53,757 bases of DNA from an uncultured Agathobaculum sp. (GCF_944384765.1 NZ_CALWUM010000013.1:1-53757); one strand, 5' to 3'; positions 29,033-36,541 are shown, counted from the first letter of the stretch. The notes: generated by a model from the letters alone, not told the origin. Numbers and translations are program-made.

Positions 29033-29575
29033 TTAGCCGAAGTAACGGTTCAGCAGGCCCTCGAAAGCCTTGCCGTGGCGAGCCTCGTCGCGCGCCATCT
29101 CGTGAACGGTGTCGTGGATGGCATCGAGGTTGAGCTCCTTGGCCTTCTTCGCCAGCTCGAACTTGCCAGCGGTTGCGCCGTTCTCAGCGTCTACGCGCAT
29201 CTCGAGGTTCTTCTTGGTGGAGTCGGTAACGACCTCGCCCAGCAGCTCAGCAAACTTCGCAGCGTGCTCAGCTTCCTCGTAAGCGGCCTTCTCCCAGTAC
29301 AGGCCGATCTCCGGGTAGCCCTCGCGGTGCGCAACGCGCGCCATTGCCAGGTACATACCAACCTCAGAGCACTCGCCCTGGAAGTTCTCGCGCAGGCCCT
29401 GCAGGATCTCTTCCGGTGCGCCCTTGGCAACGCCGACTACGTGCTCAGCAGCCCAGGTCTTCTCGCCAACCTGCTCCTTGAACTTCTCAGCCGGAGCGTG
29501 GCAGATCGGGCACTCAGCCGGAGCAGAATCGCCCTCATGTACATAACCGCATACGGTGCAAACAAACTTCTTCAT
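29033..29575 (-). CDS. Reverse-order rubrerythrin (rubredoxin-ferritin)
   Basis: The 180-residue protein has an N-terminal rubredoxin-type Fe site (FVCTVCGYV and [12 protein letters not shown]), then a ferritin-like four-helix di-iron domain ([30 protein letters not shown]). This reverse order is the revRbr type of strict anaerobes. It reduces hydrogen peroxide and oxygen with NADH-rubredoxin reductase. It lies 24 bases after an Rrf2 regulator on the same strand and shares its promoter. Confidence 0.93.
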   Translation of the reverse strand: MKKFVCTVCGYVHEGDSAPAECPICHAPAEKFKEQVGEKTWAAEHVVGVAKGAPEEILQGLRENFQGECSEVGMYLAMARVAHREGYPEIGLYWEKAAYEEAEHAAKFAELLGEVVTDSTKKNLEMRVDAENGATAGKFELAKKAKELNLDAIHDTVHEMARDEARHGKAFEGLLNRYFG

Positions 29576-29599
29576 GATTTTTTCCTCCTGAATCCTTTC

Positions 29600-30010
29600 T
29601 TATTTTTCGGACGGAAGGAAACGGTCCATCGTAATGGAACAAAGCTGATCCCGTAGAGACCGGTTGATCTCTCCGAAGACCCGATGGAAATCGCATTCCC
29701 TCCGGTTGCCTACTCTTGTGCACTGGAATTCATTGGACAGGCACTGGTTGATCGCGATCGGCCCGTCAATGCATTCGATGATCTCGCCCAAACTGATTTC
29801 GGAAGGGGCCCGGTTGAGCTCATATCCGCCTGCCACGCCTTTGTAGGATTTCGTGATGCCGGACTGGGTCAGCTTGCGCAGGATCTTAAGCGCGAAGCGC
29901 AGCGTGACGCCGGCCTGCTCGGAAATATCCTTGGCACATTGCTTTCCCCCGGCGAGCGCCAGGCAGTAGGTCACACGAATTGCATAGTCTGCCTCATGTG
30001 TGATTCTCAA
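29600..30010 (-). CDS. Rrf2-family Fe-S transcription regulator
   Basis: This 136-residue Rrf2 protein has a winged helix-turn-helix (THEADYAIRVTYCLA, VTLRFALKILRKL, GGYELNRAP). Three cysteines (NQCLSNEFQCTRVGNRREC, spacing CX6CX8C) can hold an Fe-S cluster as in IscR/NsrR/RsrR. The start is TTG at 30010 with AAGGAAC upstream; the longer frame has no binding site. It is the first gene of an operon with reverse rubrerythrin and is likely its redox-controlled, autoregulated repressor. Confidence 0.88.
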   Translation of the reverse strand: MRITHEADYAIRVTYCLALAGGKQCAKDISEQAGVTLRFALKILRKLTQSGITKSYKGVAGGYELNRAPSEISLGEIIECIDGPIAINQCLSNEFQCTRVGNRRECDFHRVFGEINRSLRDQLCSITMDRFLPSEK

Positions 30011-30032
30011 TTCGTTCCTTCCTTTCTCTAAT

Positions 30033-30073
30033 TGGAACACCCTTAGTATAGTATTGTTCCACCAAAAAGTCAA
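30033..30073 (-). promoter_or_regulatory. Rrf2-rubrerythrin promoter with a flanking inverted repeat
   Basis: Minus strand: TTGACT (30068-30073), 17-bp spacer, TATACT (30045-30050). TGGAAC (30033-30038) and GTTCCA (30056-30061) form an inverted repeat around the -10, with arms about two helical turns apart. That is a plausible autoregulatory operator. Confidence 0.75.
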
Positions 30074-30384
30074 TAGGTTTTTGTAAAAATAAAAATAAAA
30101 TTTTAATTGATATCAAATATCAATAATAGCAATATCCTGTTTTGTCGGGTCGGGCTGTATGCAGCATATCCGACAGGGTCAGTATAACATAAAAACCGCC
30201 CGCTTGTCTATCGAATTTGTACACTTCCTTTGTCTGTAATACGGGCGCGCCCCGGCCCTGCGTTTTGCAGACGCCGCAGCAGAAATTTTTCCCTGCCGGA
30301 AAACCAAAATTCCGCCCCGTTTATCTAATCAGTGAAAGCAGATTACAGGCGGCCGCCACCCGCTTTCAGAAAGGACAGACCGCT
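30074..30384. other. AT-rich intergenic region, divergent Rrf2 and ECF sigma genes
   Basis: No gene is seen. It holds a perfect 7-3-7 inverted repeat TTGATAT-CAA-ATATCAA (30107-30123), FNR/Crp-like in half-site, and a TGTCGG/CCGACA hairpin near 30138-30170. I could not pick a clear promoter for the sigma gene. A GGAAAACC element followed by CGTTTATC near 30298-30325 could be an ECF-type autoregulated promoter, but this is weak. Confidence 0.4.
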
Positions 30385-30867
30385 ATGATGGATCAAACCG
30401 AATTCACCGCTGCTGTGCTCGAGGCCGAACCGACGCTCTACCGCGTGGCCAAGGCCATGCTGGGCAGCGAGCACGACTGTGCGGATGCAGCCCAGCAGGC
30501 CATTCTGCGCGCCTGGGAACAGCTGGGGACGCTCCGCCGGCCGCAGTATTTCAAAACCTGGCTGACGCGCATCCTGATCAACGAGTGCAACGCTATCCTG
30601 CGCCGGCGGCAGCGCTTTGCGCCCTATGAGCCTGAGGCTGCGGCAGCCATCCCCGCGCCCGCAGCAGAGGACCACAGCGACCTGTATGCCGCCCTGCTGA
30701 CGCTGGAGGACAAATACCGTCTGCCGGTGGTGCTGTATTACCTGGAAGGTTTCAAAACGCGCGAGATCGCGCGCATGCTGGGCGTGCCCGAGGGCACGGT
30801 CAAAACCCGCCTGCGCGCCGCGCGCGAACAACTCCGCAAAATTCTGGAAGGAGCGTGCTTTGCATGA
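30385..30867 (+). CDS. ECF-type RNA polymerase sigma factor
   Basis: This 160-residue sigma-70-family protein has region 2 (DCADAAQQAILRAWEQLGTLRRPQYFKTWLTRILINECN) and region 4 (LYYLEGFKTREIARMLGVPEGTVKTRL). It lacks regions 1 and 3, as ECF sigmas do. AAAGGA lies 9 bases before the first of two tandem ATGs. Its stop overlaps the start of a membrane-anchored anti-sigma gene, the usual layout for such pairs. Confidence 0.93.
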   Translation: MMDQTEFTAAVLEAEPTLYRVAKAMLGSEHDCADAAQQAILRAWEQLGTLRRPQYFKTWLTRILINECNAILRRRQRFAPYEPEAAAAIPAPAAEDHSDLYAALLTLEDKYRLPVVLYYLEGFKTREIARMLGVPEGTVKTRLRAAREQLRKILEGACFA

Positions 30868-31904
30868 TGAACCATAACGATTTCCCCCAAATGACCGAGG
30901 AATTTGACCAGCGTGTGCGGCAAACGCTTGAAAGCCTGCCCGCGCAGCCGCAGCCGGCGCGGCGCTTCCCCTTCCGCCGGGCGTTGTCCGCCATCGGCGT
31001 GGCCGCCGCGCTGTGCGTCAGTGTGAGTGCATTTGCGGCAAGCGACCTGCCTGCGGCCATCGGCCGCACCTTCACCCTGTTGCTGCACGGCGAGGACGCG
31101 CAGCTATTGCAGGACTACACCGTTACCCCCGCGCCGGGCACGGTGGTGGACGAAAACGACAAATACCGGATAACGGTCGAGTCCGTGCTGTATGACGAAA
31201 GCGCGGGGGCCGGACTGGTCAGCCTGCACCTGCAAAACAAGTCGGGCGACGGTGTGATGCCGTTTGAATCCGCTGAAGCCCTGGCAACGTACAAAAAACC
31301 GGGCATTGTCCGGAGCAATCTGTCGGAAGTGATCAACGTCAAGGACGGGCAGTATGTTTTCAACGTGATCTACGACGGCGACTTCGGCTTCTGCGGCGGC
31401 CGGTTCTATCTGGACAAAAGCCGCTCGACCGAAAACGACTATTATATAGAAGGCGCGTTCATCCCACAGGGCGACTACACGCCGGGTATGCCGCTGCGCC
31501 TTGTTGCGCAGGAGCAGGGCACATGGCAGCCCTGGGGCGATGACTCGGGAACCGCTGTGATTGTGCTGGATGTGACCCTGCCGGAATTTGAGCAGATGCC
31601 CTATTACCAGACCGCAGACGGCGTGGTCACGCTTTCGCAGATCGGCCTGCGTGTTACCTCATCGCTGTCGGATGAGGTGCTGGTTGACCGGATCCGGCAC
31701 ATTGCCGTCAAAATGAAGGACGGCACCGAACAGGTCGTGTTGGATAAGGAGAGCAATACCGACCAGACGCTGTATACCATGGGCTTCGGCCGGGACGCAG
31801 GATATGAAACCGATACCTCGGTTTACGTCCTCGCCCGCACCTTTGACCTGGCGGACGTGCAGTCGGTCATCATAAACGGCACCGAATATCCGCTGTCCGC
31901 CTGA
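30864..31904 (+). CDS. Membrane-anchored anti-sigma factor (DUF4179-like)
   Basis: The 346-residue protein has a cytoplasmic N-terminus of about 40 residues, one membrane helix (ALSAIGVAAALCVSVSAFAA, residues 40-59), and a large extracytoplasmic region. Its start overlaps the sigma gene stop (ATGA), so it is very likely the cognate anti-sigma. The outer domain resembles DUF4179 proteins and may be the sensor; the signal is unknown. The ATG at 30864 has AAGGAG 10 bases upstream. Confidence 0.8.
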   Translation: MMNHNDFPQMTEEFDQRVRQTLESLPAQPQPARRFPFRRALSAIGVAAALCVSVSAFAASDLPAAIGRTFTLLLHGEDAQLLQDYTVTPAPGTVVDENDKYRITVESVLYDESAGAGLVSLHLQNKSGDGVMPFESAEALATYKKPGIVRSNLSEVINVKDGQYVFNVIYDGDFGFCGGRFYLDKSRSTENDYYIEGAFIPQGDYTPGMPLRLVAQEQGTWQPWGDDSGTAVIVLDVTLPEFEQMPYYQTADGVVTLSQIGLRVTSSLSDEVLVDRIRHIAVKMKDGTEQVVLDKESNTDQTLYTMGFGRDAGYETDTSVYVLARTFDLADVQSVIINGTEYPLSA

Positions 31905-31943
31905 CACGAACCGCCAAGACTGCGCCGCAGATGCCGTACAATC

Positions 31944-31975
31944 GCGAAAAGCCTGCCGCATGGCAGGCTTTTCGC
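31944..31975. terminator. Terminator after the sigma/anti-sigma operon
   Basis: A perfect 14-bp stem (31944-31957/31962-31975) contains an internal TTTT. It could act in both directions. Confidence 0.75.
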
Positions 31976-31978
31976 ATC

Positions 31979-32000
31979 AAAAACGCCCGGCTTTTCCGGG
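31979..32000 (-). terminator. Terminator of the CAP-domain gene
   Basis: CCCGG/CCGGG (31986-31990/31996-32000) is followed by CGTTTTT on the minus strand. Confidence 0.7.
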
Positions 32001-32044
32001 TGGCTGATACCGGAAAGCGATGTTGTGTGCTTTCCATCCAGTCT

Positions 32045-32695
32045 TTACGCTGTAAACAGCTGCGCCCAGTACGCTGTACCGTTTACCACCGTATAGCCCA
32101 CGCCGATGGTCGTGTAGCTGCTGCTCAGAATGTTCGCACGGTGGCCGGACGAGTTCATCCATGCGTCCACCACCGCCTGCGGCGTGGACTGGCCGTAGGC
32201 GATGTTCTCACCCGCTGTACGGTAGGTAACGCCCGCCTCGGTCAGAGCGGTCGAAAAGGACGAGCCGTTCGGACGCGTATGCGAAAACGATTGCGCGGTC
32301 TCCGCGGCGCGCACCTGCGCGGCCCGCTGTACCTTAGTGTCGACTGTCAGCGCAGCAAGGCCGTGCTGCGCACGCACCGCATTGACCAGCGCCGCAACCT
32401 GGGACGCATAGTCCCCCTGCGCGGTCCCATTGTCCTGCTCCGGGGTCTGTTCCGGCGTGCTGTCCGGCTGCTCCTCGGGCGTCTGTTCGGTATCCGGCGC
32501 CTGCTCCGGGGTCTGGTCGGGCGCGCTCTCCGGCCGCTGGGACGGGATGTCCCAGTCCGGCAGTTCACACAGCCAGCCGGCCTGCTGCGTTTGCAGGATC
32601 AGTCTGTCCGGCTGCTGCGTATGCGCCGCGCCAGCCGCAGGTGCGGCAGCTATCGCGGCCGCCAGTGCAAGCGGCATAATTTTCTTCCAGTGCAT
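32045..32695 (-). CDS. Secreted CAP/SCP-domain protein (YkwD-like)
   Basis: The 216-residue protein has a signal peptide (MHWKKIMPLALAAAIAAAPAAGA), a low-complexity Pro/Glu/Gln/Thr linker with PEQTPEQ-type repeats (residues about 50-92), and a C-terminal CAP domain. CAP motifs seen are HTRPNGSSF, TAGENIAYGQS and WMNSSGHRANIL. Bacterial YkwD-type CAP proteins are secreted; the biochemical function is unknown. AAAGGAGA precedes the ATG at 32695. Confidence 0.88.
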   Translation of the reverse strand: MHWKKIMPLALAAAIAAAPAAGAAHTQQPDRLILQTQQAGWLCELPDWDIPSQRPESAPDQTPEQAPDTEQTPEEQPDSTPEQTPEQDNGTAQGDYASQVAALVNAVRAQHGLAALTVDTKVQRAAQVRAAETAQSFSHTRPNGSSFSTALTEAGVTYRTAGENIAYGQSTPQAVVDAWMNSSGHRANILSSSYTTIGVGYTVVNGTAYWAQLFTA

Positions 32696-32754
32696 GATGG
32701 TTCTCCTTTCTGGTTTTCCTGAACGAAAAAGGTTTGTTTTCCCCCACGCGCCAG

Positions 32755-32784
32755 AGTATAGCGGACTTTGTAACCGTTTTGCAA
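32755..32784 (-). promoter_or_regulatory. Promoter of the CAP-domain gene
   Basis: Minus strand: TTGCAA (32779-32784), 18-bp spacer, TATACT (32755-32760). Confidence 0.7.
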
Positions 32785-32816
32785 TGGAAATGCCTGCCGT
32801 GTCCGCCAAAGTACGG

Positions 32817-32854
32817 CAAAACCCGGCCGAAAAAGGAATTTTCCGGCCGGGTTT
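32817..32854 (-). terminator. Terminator of the LysM-GH18 gene
   Basis: An 11-bp stem (32819-32829/32844-32854) is extended by A/T pairs. A short T run continues on the minus strand. Confidence 0.75.
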
Positions 32855-32862
32855 CCCGATTT

Positions 32863-34140
32863 TTAAGCGTATTTTTCAATCTCATACAGGTTGTTCAGCA
32901 CAAGCCAGAGCTGCGGGAACCAGCGCATGATATTCCACACGCTCACCCCGTGCAGCTGGTACTCGCCCGCCAGCGCCAGCTTGGCGCGGATCGAGCGCGC
33001 GTCCTCAAACCACACCTCGTGCTCGGCGCGGTCGCGCCAGTAATTGTAATGCGGCGACTGGGCGTTTTCGTCATACCGGATGGGCGCGCCCACCTGCACC
33101 GCCTGCTCGACCGCCTGCACGCTGCCCAGCGTGCGCGCACGAGACTGGCCCTGTATATAGGGCAACTGCCAGTCGTACGCGTAATTCGGGATGCCGAGCA
33201 GCAGTTTTTCCGGCGGGATGACCGACACTGCATACCGCACCACCTGCGCGACCTTGTCGAGCGGCGCAATCGCCATGGGCTCGGACAGGGCGTAGCCCCA
33301 TTCATACGTCATCAGCAGCGCATAGTCCGCTGCTGCACCCAGCGCGCGGTAGTCGTGCGCCTCGTACAGCAGCCCGCGCTGGTCACCCGAGGTTTTAGGC
33401 GCCAGTGCGACCAGGACCGTATATCCCGCCGGCTCAAGCCGCGCGCGCACATCGCGTACAAAGGCCGCGTAGGCCGCCGCGTCCTCGGGCGGGACAAACT
33501 CGAAATCAATGTCCACGCCTGCAAAGCCCTGCGCAGCAAGGGTTTGCGCGAGGTTTTCGATCAGTGCGCTGCGGGAGGTCGTGTCCTGGAACAGCCGGTG
33601 TGCGCGCTCGCCCGAAAACTGACCGTCTTCCCCGAGTGTGGTCAGCACGAGCAGCGGGCGCACGCCGTACTGCCGCGCCATGCGCGTGAGCAGGTCGGCG
33701 TTTTGCGGCAGGATGCGGCCCATGCTGTCAAACCCATAGGAAAACACGGACAGATAGGTCAGATAGGGCAGCGTGCGGCGCAGCACGCGCACATCAATAT
33801 TCGGGTAGGCATAGCCGTTGACCGCAAAACGGCCCAGCTTTTCCCCATAGGATAAGACGAGCGTCTGCCCCGGCCAGATACGGTCGGTGCCGCCGAGCTG
33901 CGGGTTGTTCTGCCACAGGGACAGCACGGTCGTGCCGCTGCGCGCGGCGATGTCGCCCAGCGTGTCGCCCCGCCGGACCGTGTAGGTCTGGACCGGCTGC
34001 GGCACGACGATCGTCTGTCCGGGCGTCAGCCGGTAGGGCTCGCGCAGGTCGTTCTGCTGGATGAGGAAGGGCAGCGTCACGCCATGCATCTGCGCAATCC
34101 GATAGAGCGAGTCCCCGGGCTGGACGGTATGTATCACCAT
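32863..34140 (-). CDS. LysM-GH18 cell-wall/spore cortex hydrolase
   Basis: Two LysM domains (residues 2-47 and 52-96; HTVQPGDSLYRIA and YTVRRGDTLGDIA) bind peptidoglycan. They precede a GH18 domain whose catalytic DxDxE is in GVDIDFEFVPPED (Asp210, Asp212, Glu214). The layout matches spore-associated N-acetylglucosaminidases such as SleL/YaaH. The protein has 425 residues and no signal peptide, as in SleL. AAAGGTGG precedes the ATG. A long structured leader with its own terminator lies upstream. Confidence 0.9.
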   Translation of the reverse strand: MVIHTVQPGDSLYRIAQMHGVTLPFLIQQNDLREPYRLTPGQTIVVPQPVQTYTVRRGDTLGDIAARSGTTVLSLWQNNPQLGGTDRIWPGQTLVLSYGEKLGRFAVNGYAYPNIDVRVLRRTLPYLTYLSVFSYGFDSMGRILPQNADLLTRMARQYGVRPLLVLTTLGEDGQFSGERAHRLFQDTTSRSALIENLAQTLAAQGFAGVDIDFEFVPPEDAAAYAAFVRDVRARLEPAGYTVLVALAPKTSGDQRGLLYEAHDYRALGAAADYALLMTYEWGYALSEPMAIAPLDKVAQVVRYAVSVIPPEKLLLGIPNYAYDWQLPYIQGQSRARTLGSVQAVEQAVQVGAPIRYDENAQSPHYNYWRDRAEHEVWFEDARSIRAKLALAGEYQLHGVSVWNIMRWFPQLWLVLNNLYEIEKYA

Positions 34141-34205
34141 AGAAAAACCACCTTTCCCTGCAATCTATGCCCTGTGGAATGGTGGTGTGCGGCATGCCGG
34201 AAACG

Positions 34206-34239
34206 AAAAAAAGGACGCGCCGCACCGCTGCGGCCGTCC
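34206..34239 (-). terminator. Terminator within the leader of the LysM-GH18 gene
   Basis: The stem GGACG-GCCGC/GCGGC-GCGTCC (34213-34239) is followed by seven T on the minus strand, only 66 bases before the LysM-GH18 start. It could end an upstream RNA or work as an attenuator. Confidence 0.7.
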
Positions 34240-34260
34240 CTCCGGCTCTGATGATATGGG

Positions 34261-34420
34261 TTTCCGGCATCACTGCTGCCGGAAAATGAAAAAGCCCCGC
34301 CCTGCCGATGCAGCCCAATTAGTAACCTGCACGACTCGGCAGGTGGGTTTTCTGTTTGGCACGTCTGCGCTTCCAACTTCCGTGTATACCCGGGAGGCCT
34401 GCTGCTCAGTGTCAAAACTT
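34261..34420 (-). ncRNA. Structured leader or small RNA upstream of LysM-GH18, class unknown
   Basis: This non-coding stretch has several helices. CCTGCCGA (minus; 34336-34343) can pair with TCGGCAGG (34301-34308). ACCTGC (34339-34344) can instead pair with GCAGGT (34325-34330). The two share bases and exclude each other. A TTTCCGGCA/TGCCGGAAA hairpin (34261-34285) and then the terminator follow. That resembles a riboswitch or attenuator, but I match none of the conserved cores I know (c-di-AMP, TPP, T-box, cobalamin). A 6S-type RNA is another option. Confidence 0.4.
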
Positions 34421-34469
34421 TCCGAAATCCCGTACTAAAAATGTGGGTTAAAAAAAGGCTGCTGTCGCA

Positions 34470-34550
34470 CAGGGCAGGGATGGTTCACCGCGCTGCCGCG
34501 CGGAACCTTACTGACTTGGCAAACTGTTCCTTGCGAACTGTTTTGCCCTG
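34470..34550. ncRNA. Second structured non-coding segment, three-helix fold
   Basis: The outer helix CAGGGCA (34470-34476) pairs with TGCCCTG (34544-34550). It encloses two hairpins: GGTTC-CGCGC/GCGCG-GAACC (34482-34507) and GGCAAA-GTTC/GAAC-TTTGCC (34518-34547). The outer helix competes with the second hairpin for the TTTGCC. The strand is unclear; a T7 run on the minus strand (34450-34456) follows. It may be the 3' region of the DUF1292 transcript or a separate RNA. Confidence 0.35.
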
Positions 34551-34552
34551 TT

Positions 34553-34583
34553 TGGGGGAAACCCGCCGCACGCGGCAGGCCCC
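34553..34583 (-). terminator. Hairpin after the DUF1292 gene
   Basis: GGGG/CCCC closes over an inner CCTGCCGC/GCGGCGGG stem. Only three T follow on the minus strand, so it is a weak terminator. Confidence 0.45.
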
Positions 34584-34609
34584 ATTTTACACGCCCGCGG
34601 CGCAGAGGG

Positions 34610-34885
34610 TCATTCGTCCTCTTCCGCCTCGGCGCGCTCCATCACGATGTCGAACACCGCGTCCGCGATCTCGTCGTCCTCGACCGCTTCAAGCAGTTCT
34701 TCGCCGTTTTCCTCGACGATCTGCATGATGACGACCTCGGCGTCCTCCTCCAGCGAAAGCTCCGCCGGGATGAAGGCCAGATAGGTCACGCCCTCGTACT
34801 CGACCGTGTCGATATGCTCGAACTCGACCTCGTTGCCGTCCTCATCGATCAGGGTTACAAAATCGTTGCCGTACTCTTCGCTCAT
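34610..34885 (-). CDS. DUF1292 family protein (YrzB-like)
   Basis: The 91-residue, strongly acidic protein has VTLIDEDGNEVEFEHIDTVEYEGVTYLAF and EDAEVVIMQI, typical of DUF1292/YrzB. Function is unknown. In Bacillus yrzB lies with alaS and ruvX-like genes; here it is alone. AAGGAGGTG is about 10 bases before the ATG. Confidence 0.88.
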   Translation of the reverse strand: MSEEYGNDFVTLIDEDGNEVEFEHIDTVEYEGVTYLAFIPAELSLEEDAEVVIMQIVEENGEELLEAVEDDEIADAVFDIVMERAEAEEDE

Positions 34886-34942
34886 GGGTCCGGCACCTCC
34901 TTATGTTCTTTTGAAAATCAGGGATTTCCTCTCCCTATTTAC

Positions 34943-34971
34943 AGCATAACAAATCGCGCCCGGTTTGTAAA
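34943..34971 (-). promoter_or_regulatory. Promoter of the DUF1292 gene
   Basis: Minus strand: TTTACA (34966-34971), 17-bp spacer, TATGCT (34943-34948). Confidence 0.7.
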
Positions 34972-35052
34972 GCCCTATTCTTGGGCCCGGCACTGTCATA
35001 GTATGCCGTCCATGCGAAATATCATACCAGCAAAAATCAGAGAAAGAAAGCC

Positions 35053-35081
35053 TTGACTTTTCTCTCCGGTTCTGTTATAGT
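35053..35081 (+). promoter_or_regulatory. Promoter of the infC-rpmI-rplT operon
   Basis: TTGACT (35053-35058), 17-bp spacer, TATAGT (35076-35081). A leader of about 170 bases follows. Confidence 0.85.
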
Positions 35082-35187
35082 ATCTCAGGTAACAAAGAAG
35101 AAGGCAGCGTCCTCACCCGCAGCGTACGAGCAAACGGGTCAATAAAGCACTGAGCCGCCCGCGTGCGGTTTTGCGTTTTAATGCTTG

Positions 35188-35223
35188 AAGGACAGCCAGT
35201 TTCGGCCGGTCCTTTTTCTTTTT
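35188..35223 (+). terminator. Leader attenuator of infC-rpmI-rplT (L20-leader type)
   Basis: A hairpin of AAGGAC and GCC pairing with GGC and GTCCTT (35188-35214) is followed by TTTTTCTTTTT, 36 bases before infC. In Firmicutes this operon is controlled by L20 binding its leader and favouring a terminator. The position fits that mechanism; the L20-binding part is not shown by sequence alone. Confidence 0.75.
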
Positions 35224-35258
35224 GTCTTAACCTATTTACCGTTTGGAGGTGCTTACCA

Positions 35259-35777
35259 ATCAGCAGCATGGAACATCAAATCAACGACGAGATCCGCGAC
35301 AAGGAAGTCCGTCTGATCAACAGTGACGGCGAACAGCTCGGCATCGTCCCCATCCAGCAGGCGCAGGAGGCTGCGATTCAGAAGGGTATGGATCTGGTCA
35401 AGATCGCCCCGCAGGCCAAGCCGCCTGTCTGCAAAATCATGGACTACGGCAAATTCCGTTTCGAGCAGGCAAAGCGCGAAAAGGAAGCGCGCAAAAATCA
35501 GCGCGTCGTGGAGATCAAGGAGATTCGCCTGACGCCCAACATCGACGTTGGCGACCTGAACACCAAGGTGAAGAACGCCTGCCGTTTCCTCAAGGAGGGC
35601 GACAAGGTCAAGGTTTCGGTCCGCTTCCGCGGCCGCGAGGTCACGCACGCGTCGCTCGGTCAGGATCTGCTCCATCGCTTCGCGGAGCTGTGCACGGATT
35701 GCAGCACGGTGGAAAAGCAGCCCAAGCTCGAAGGCCGCCAGATGATCATGTTCCTGGCGCCCGTCAAGGACAAGTAA
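35259..35777 (+). CDS. infC: Translation initiation factor IF-3, probable AUC start
   Basis: IF-3 (172 residues) has the N-domain (INDEIRDKEVRLINSDGEQLG), the linker KIMDYGKFRFEQAKREKEARK, and the C-domain (RLTPNIDVGDLNTKVKNA). It keeps 30S subunits free and proofreads initiator tRNA. The only ATG (35268) is 18 bases from GGAGG (35245-35249), too far. An in-frame ATC at 35259 is at 9 bases. infC classically uses a rare start (AUU in E. coli) for autoregulation, so ATC is likely. Using the ATG gives 169 residues. Confidence 0.93.
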   Translation: MSSMEHQINDEIRDKEVRLINSDGEQLGIVPIQQAQEAAIQKGMDLVKIAPQAKPPVCKIMDYGKFRFEQAKREKEARKNQRVVEIKEIRLTPNIDVGDLNTKVKNACRFLKEGDKVKVSVRFRGREVTHASLGQDLLHRFAELCTDCSTVEKQPKLEGRQMIMFLAPVKDK

Positions 35778-35822
35778 AACAAAAGCGCGCCTGTCGCGCC
35801 AATTCAGAGAGGAGTAAACCTT

Positions 35823-36026
35823 ATGCCTAAGATCAAAACGCACAGCGGTGCAAAGAAGAGATTTACCGTTACCAAAAACGGCAAGTTCAAGCGCGGCCAC
35901 GTTGGCAAGCGCCACCTGCTCAATGGCCATGGCAAGACGACCAAGCTCAAGCGCCACCTCCGCAAGGAAGGCTTTGCGGATTCCACCAATGTAGCGCAGC
36001 TCAAGCGTCTGCTGCCGTACAAGTAA
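35823..36026 (+). CDS. rpmI: 50S ribosomal protein L35
   Basis: This 67-residue, highly basic protein has MPKIKTHSGAKKRF and GHGKTTKLKRHLR, typical of L35. It is the second gene of infC-rpmI-rplT. Confidence 0.97.
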   Translation: MPKIKTHSGAKKRFTVTKNGKFKRGHVGKRHLLNGHGKTTKLKRHLRKEGFADSTNVAQLKRLLPYK

Positions 36027-36066
36027 TCAGAACAGTATCTTTTCATCATAACAGGAGGAAATTACA

Positions 36067-36420
36067 ATGGCAAGAGTTAAGGGCGCAATGATGACGCGCA
36101 AAAGAAGAAAGAAGATCCTCAAGCGTGCCAAGGGCTACTGGGGTGCCAAGTCTACCCACTATCGCGTAGCCAACCAGGCGGTTATGAAGAGCCTGAAGTA
36201 CGCTTATATCGGCCGCAAGCAGAAGAAGCGTGACTTCCGCCGCCTGTGGATCACCCGTATTTCGGCTGCCGCCAAGTCCTGCGACATGAATTACAGCCGC
36301 TTCATGAACGGCCTGAAGAAGGCTGGCATCGACCTCAACCGCAAGATGCTCGCTGATCTGGCTGTCAACGACAAGGCCGCTTTCGCTGCGCTGGCAGAGA
36401 AGGCCAAGGCTGCGCTTTAA
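36067..36420 (+). CDS. rplT: 50S ribosomal protein L20
   Basis: The 117-residue L20 has [21 protein letters not shown] and [20 protein letters not shown]. It is an early 50S assembly protein and the likely autoregulator of this operon. AGGAGG lies 7 bases before the ATG. Confidence 0.97.
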   Translation: MARVKGAMMTRKRRKKILKRAKGYWGAKSTHYRVANQAVMKSLKYAYIGRKQKKRDFRRLWITRISAAAKSCDMNYSRFMNGLKKAGIDLNRKMLADLAVNDKAAFAALAEKAKAAL

Positions 36421-36441
36421 TCCGCGCACTCCTATCGCTGC

Positions 36442-36475
36442 AAAGCCTGTCCGATTTTTTCGGACAGGCTTTTTT
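36442..36475 (+). terminator. Terminator of the infC operon
   Basis: A 13-bp stem (36442-36454/36460-36472) with a T5 loop is followed by a T run. Confidence 0.92.
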
Positions 36476-36541
36476 CTATTTTCTGTGCGGCTGATTTGTG
36501 ATATACTGGTAGCAGAAGAATGAATGAAAGGTGGTTTTTCC

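Noticed and set aside
34383..34417. TTGACA and TATACA on the minus strand in the LysM-GH18 leader as a promoter
   Set aside because: Spacing is 21 bp, too long for sigma-A. They may be part of the RNA structure instead.
34141..34420. c-di-AMP (ydaO-type), T-box, TPP or cobalamin riboswitch upstream of LysM-GH18
   Set aside because: None of the conserved core sequences of these classes could be matched by eye, so no class is assigned.
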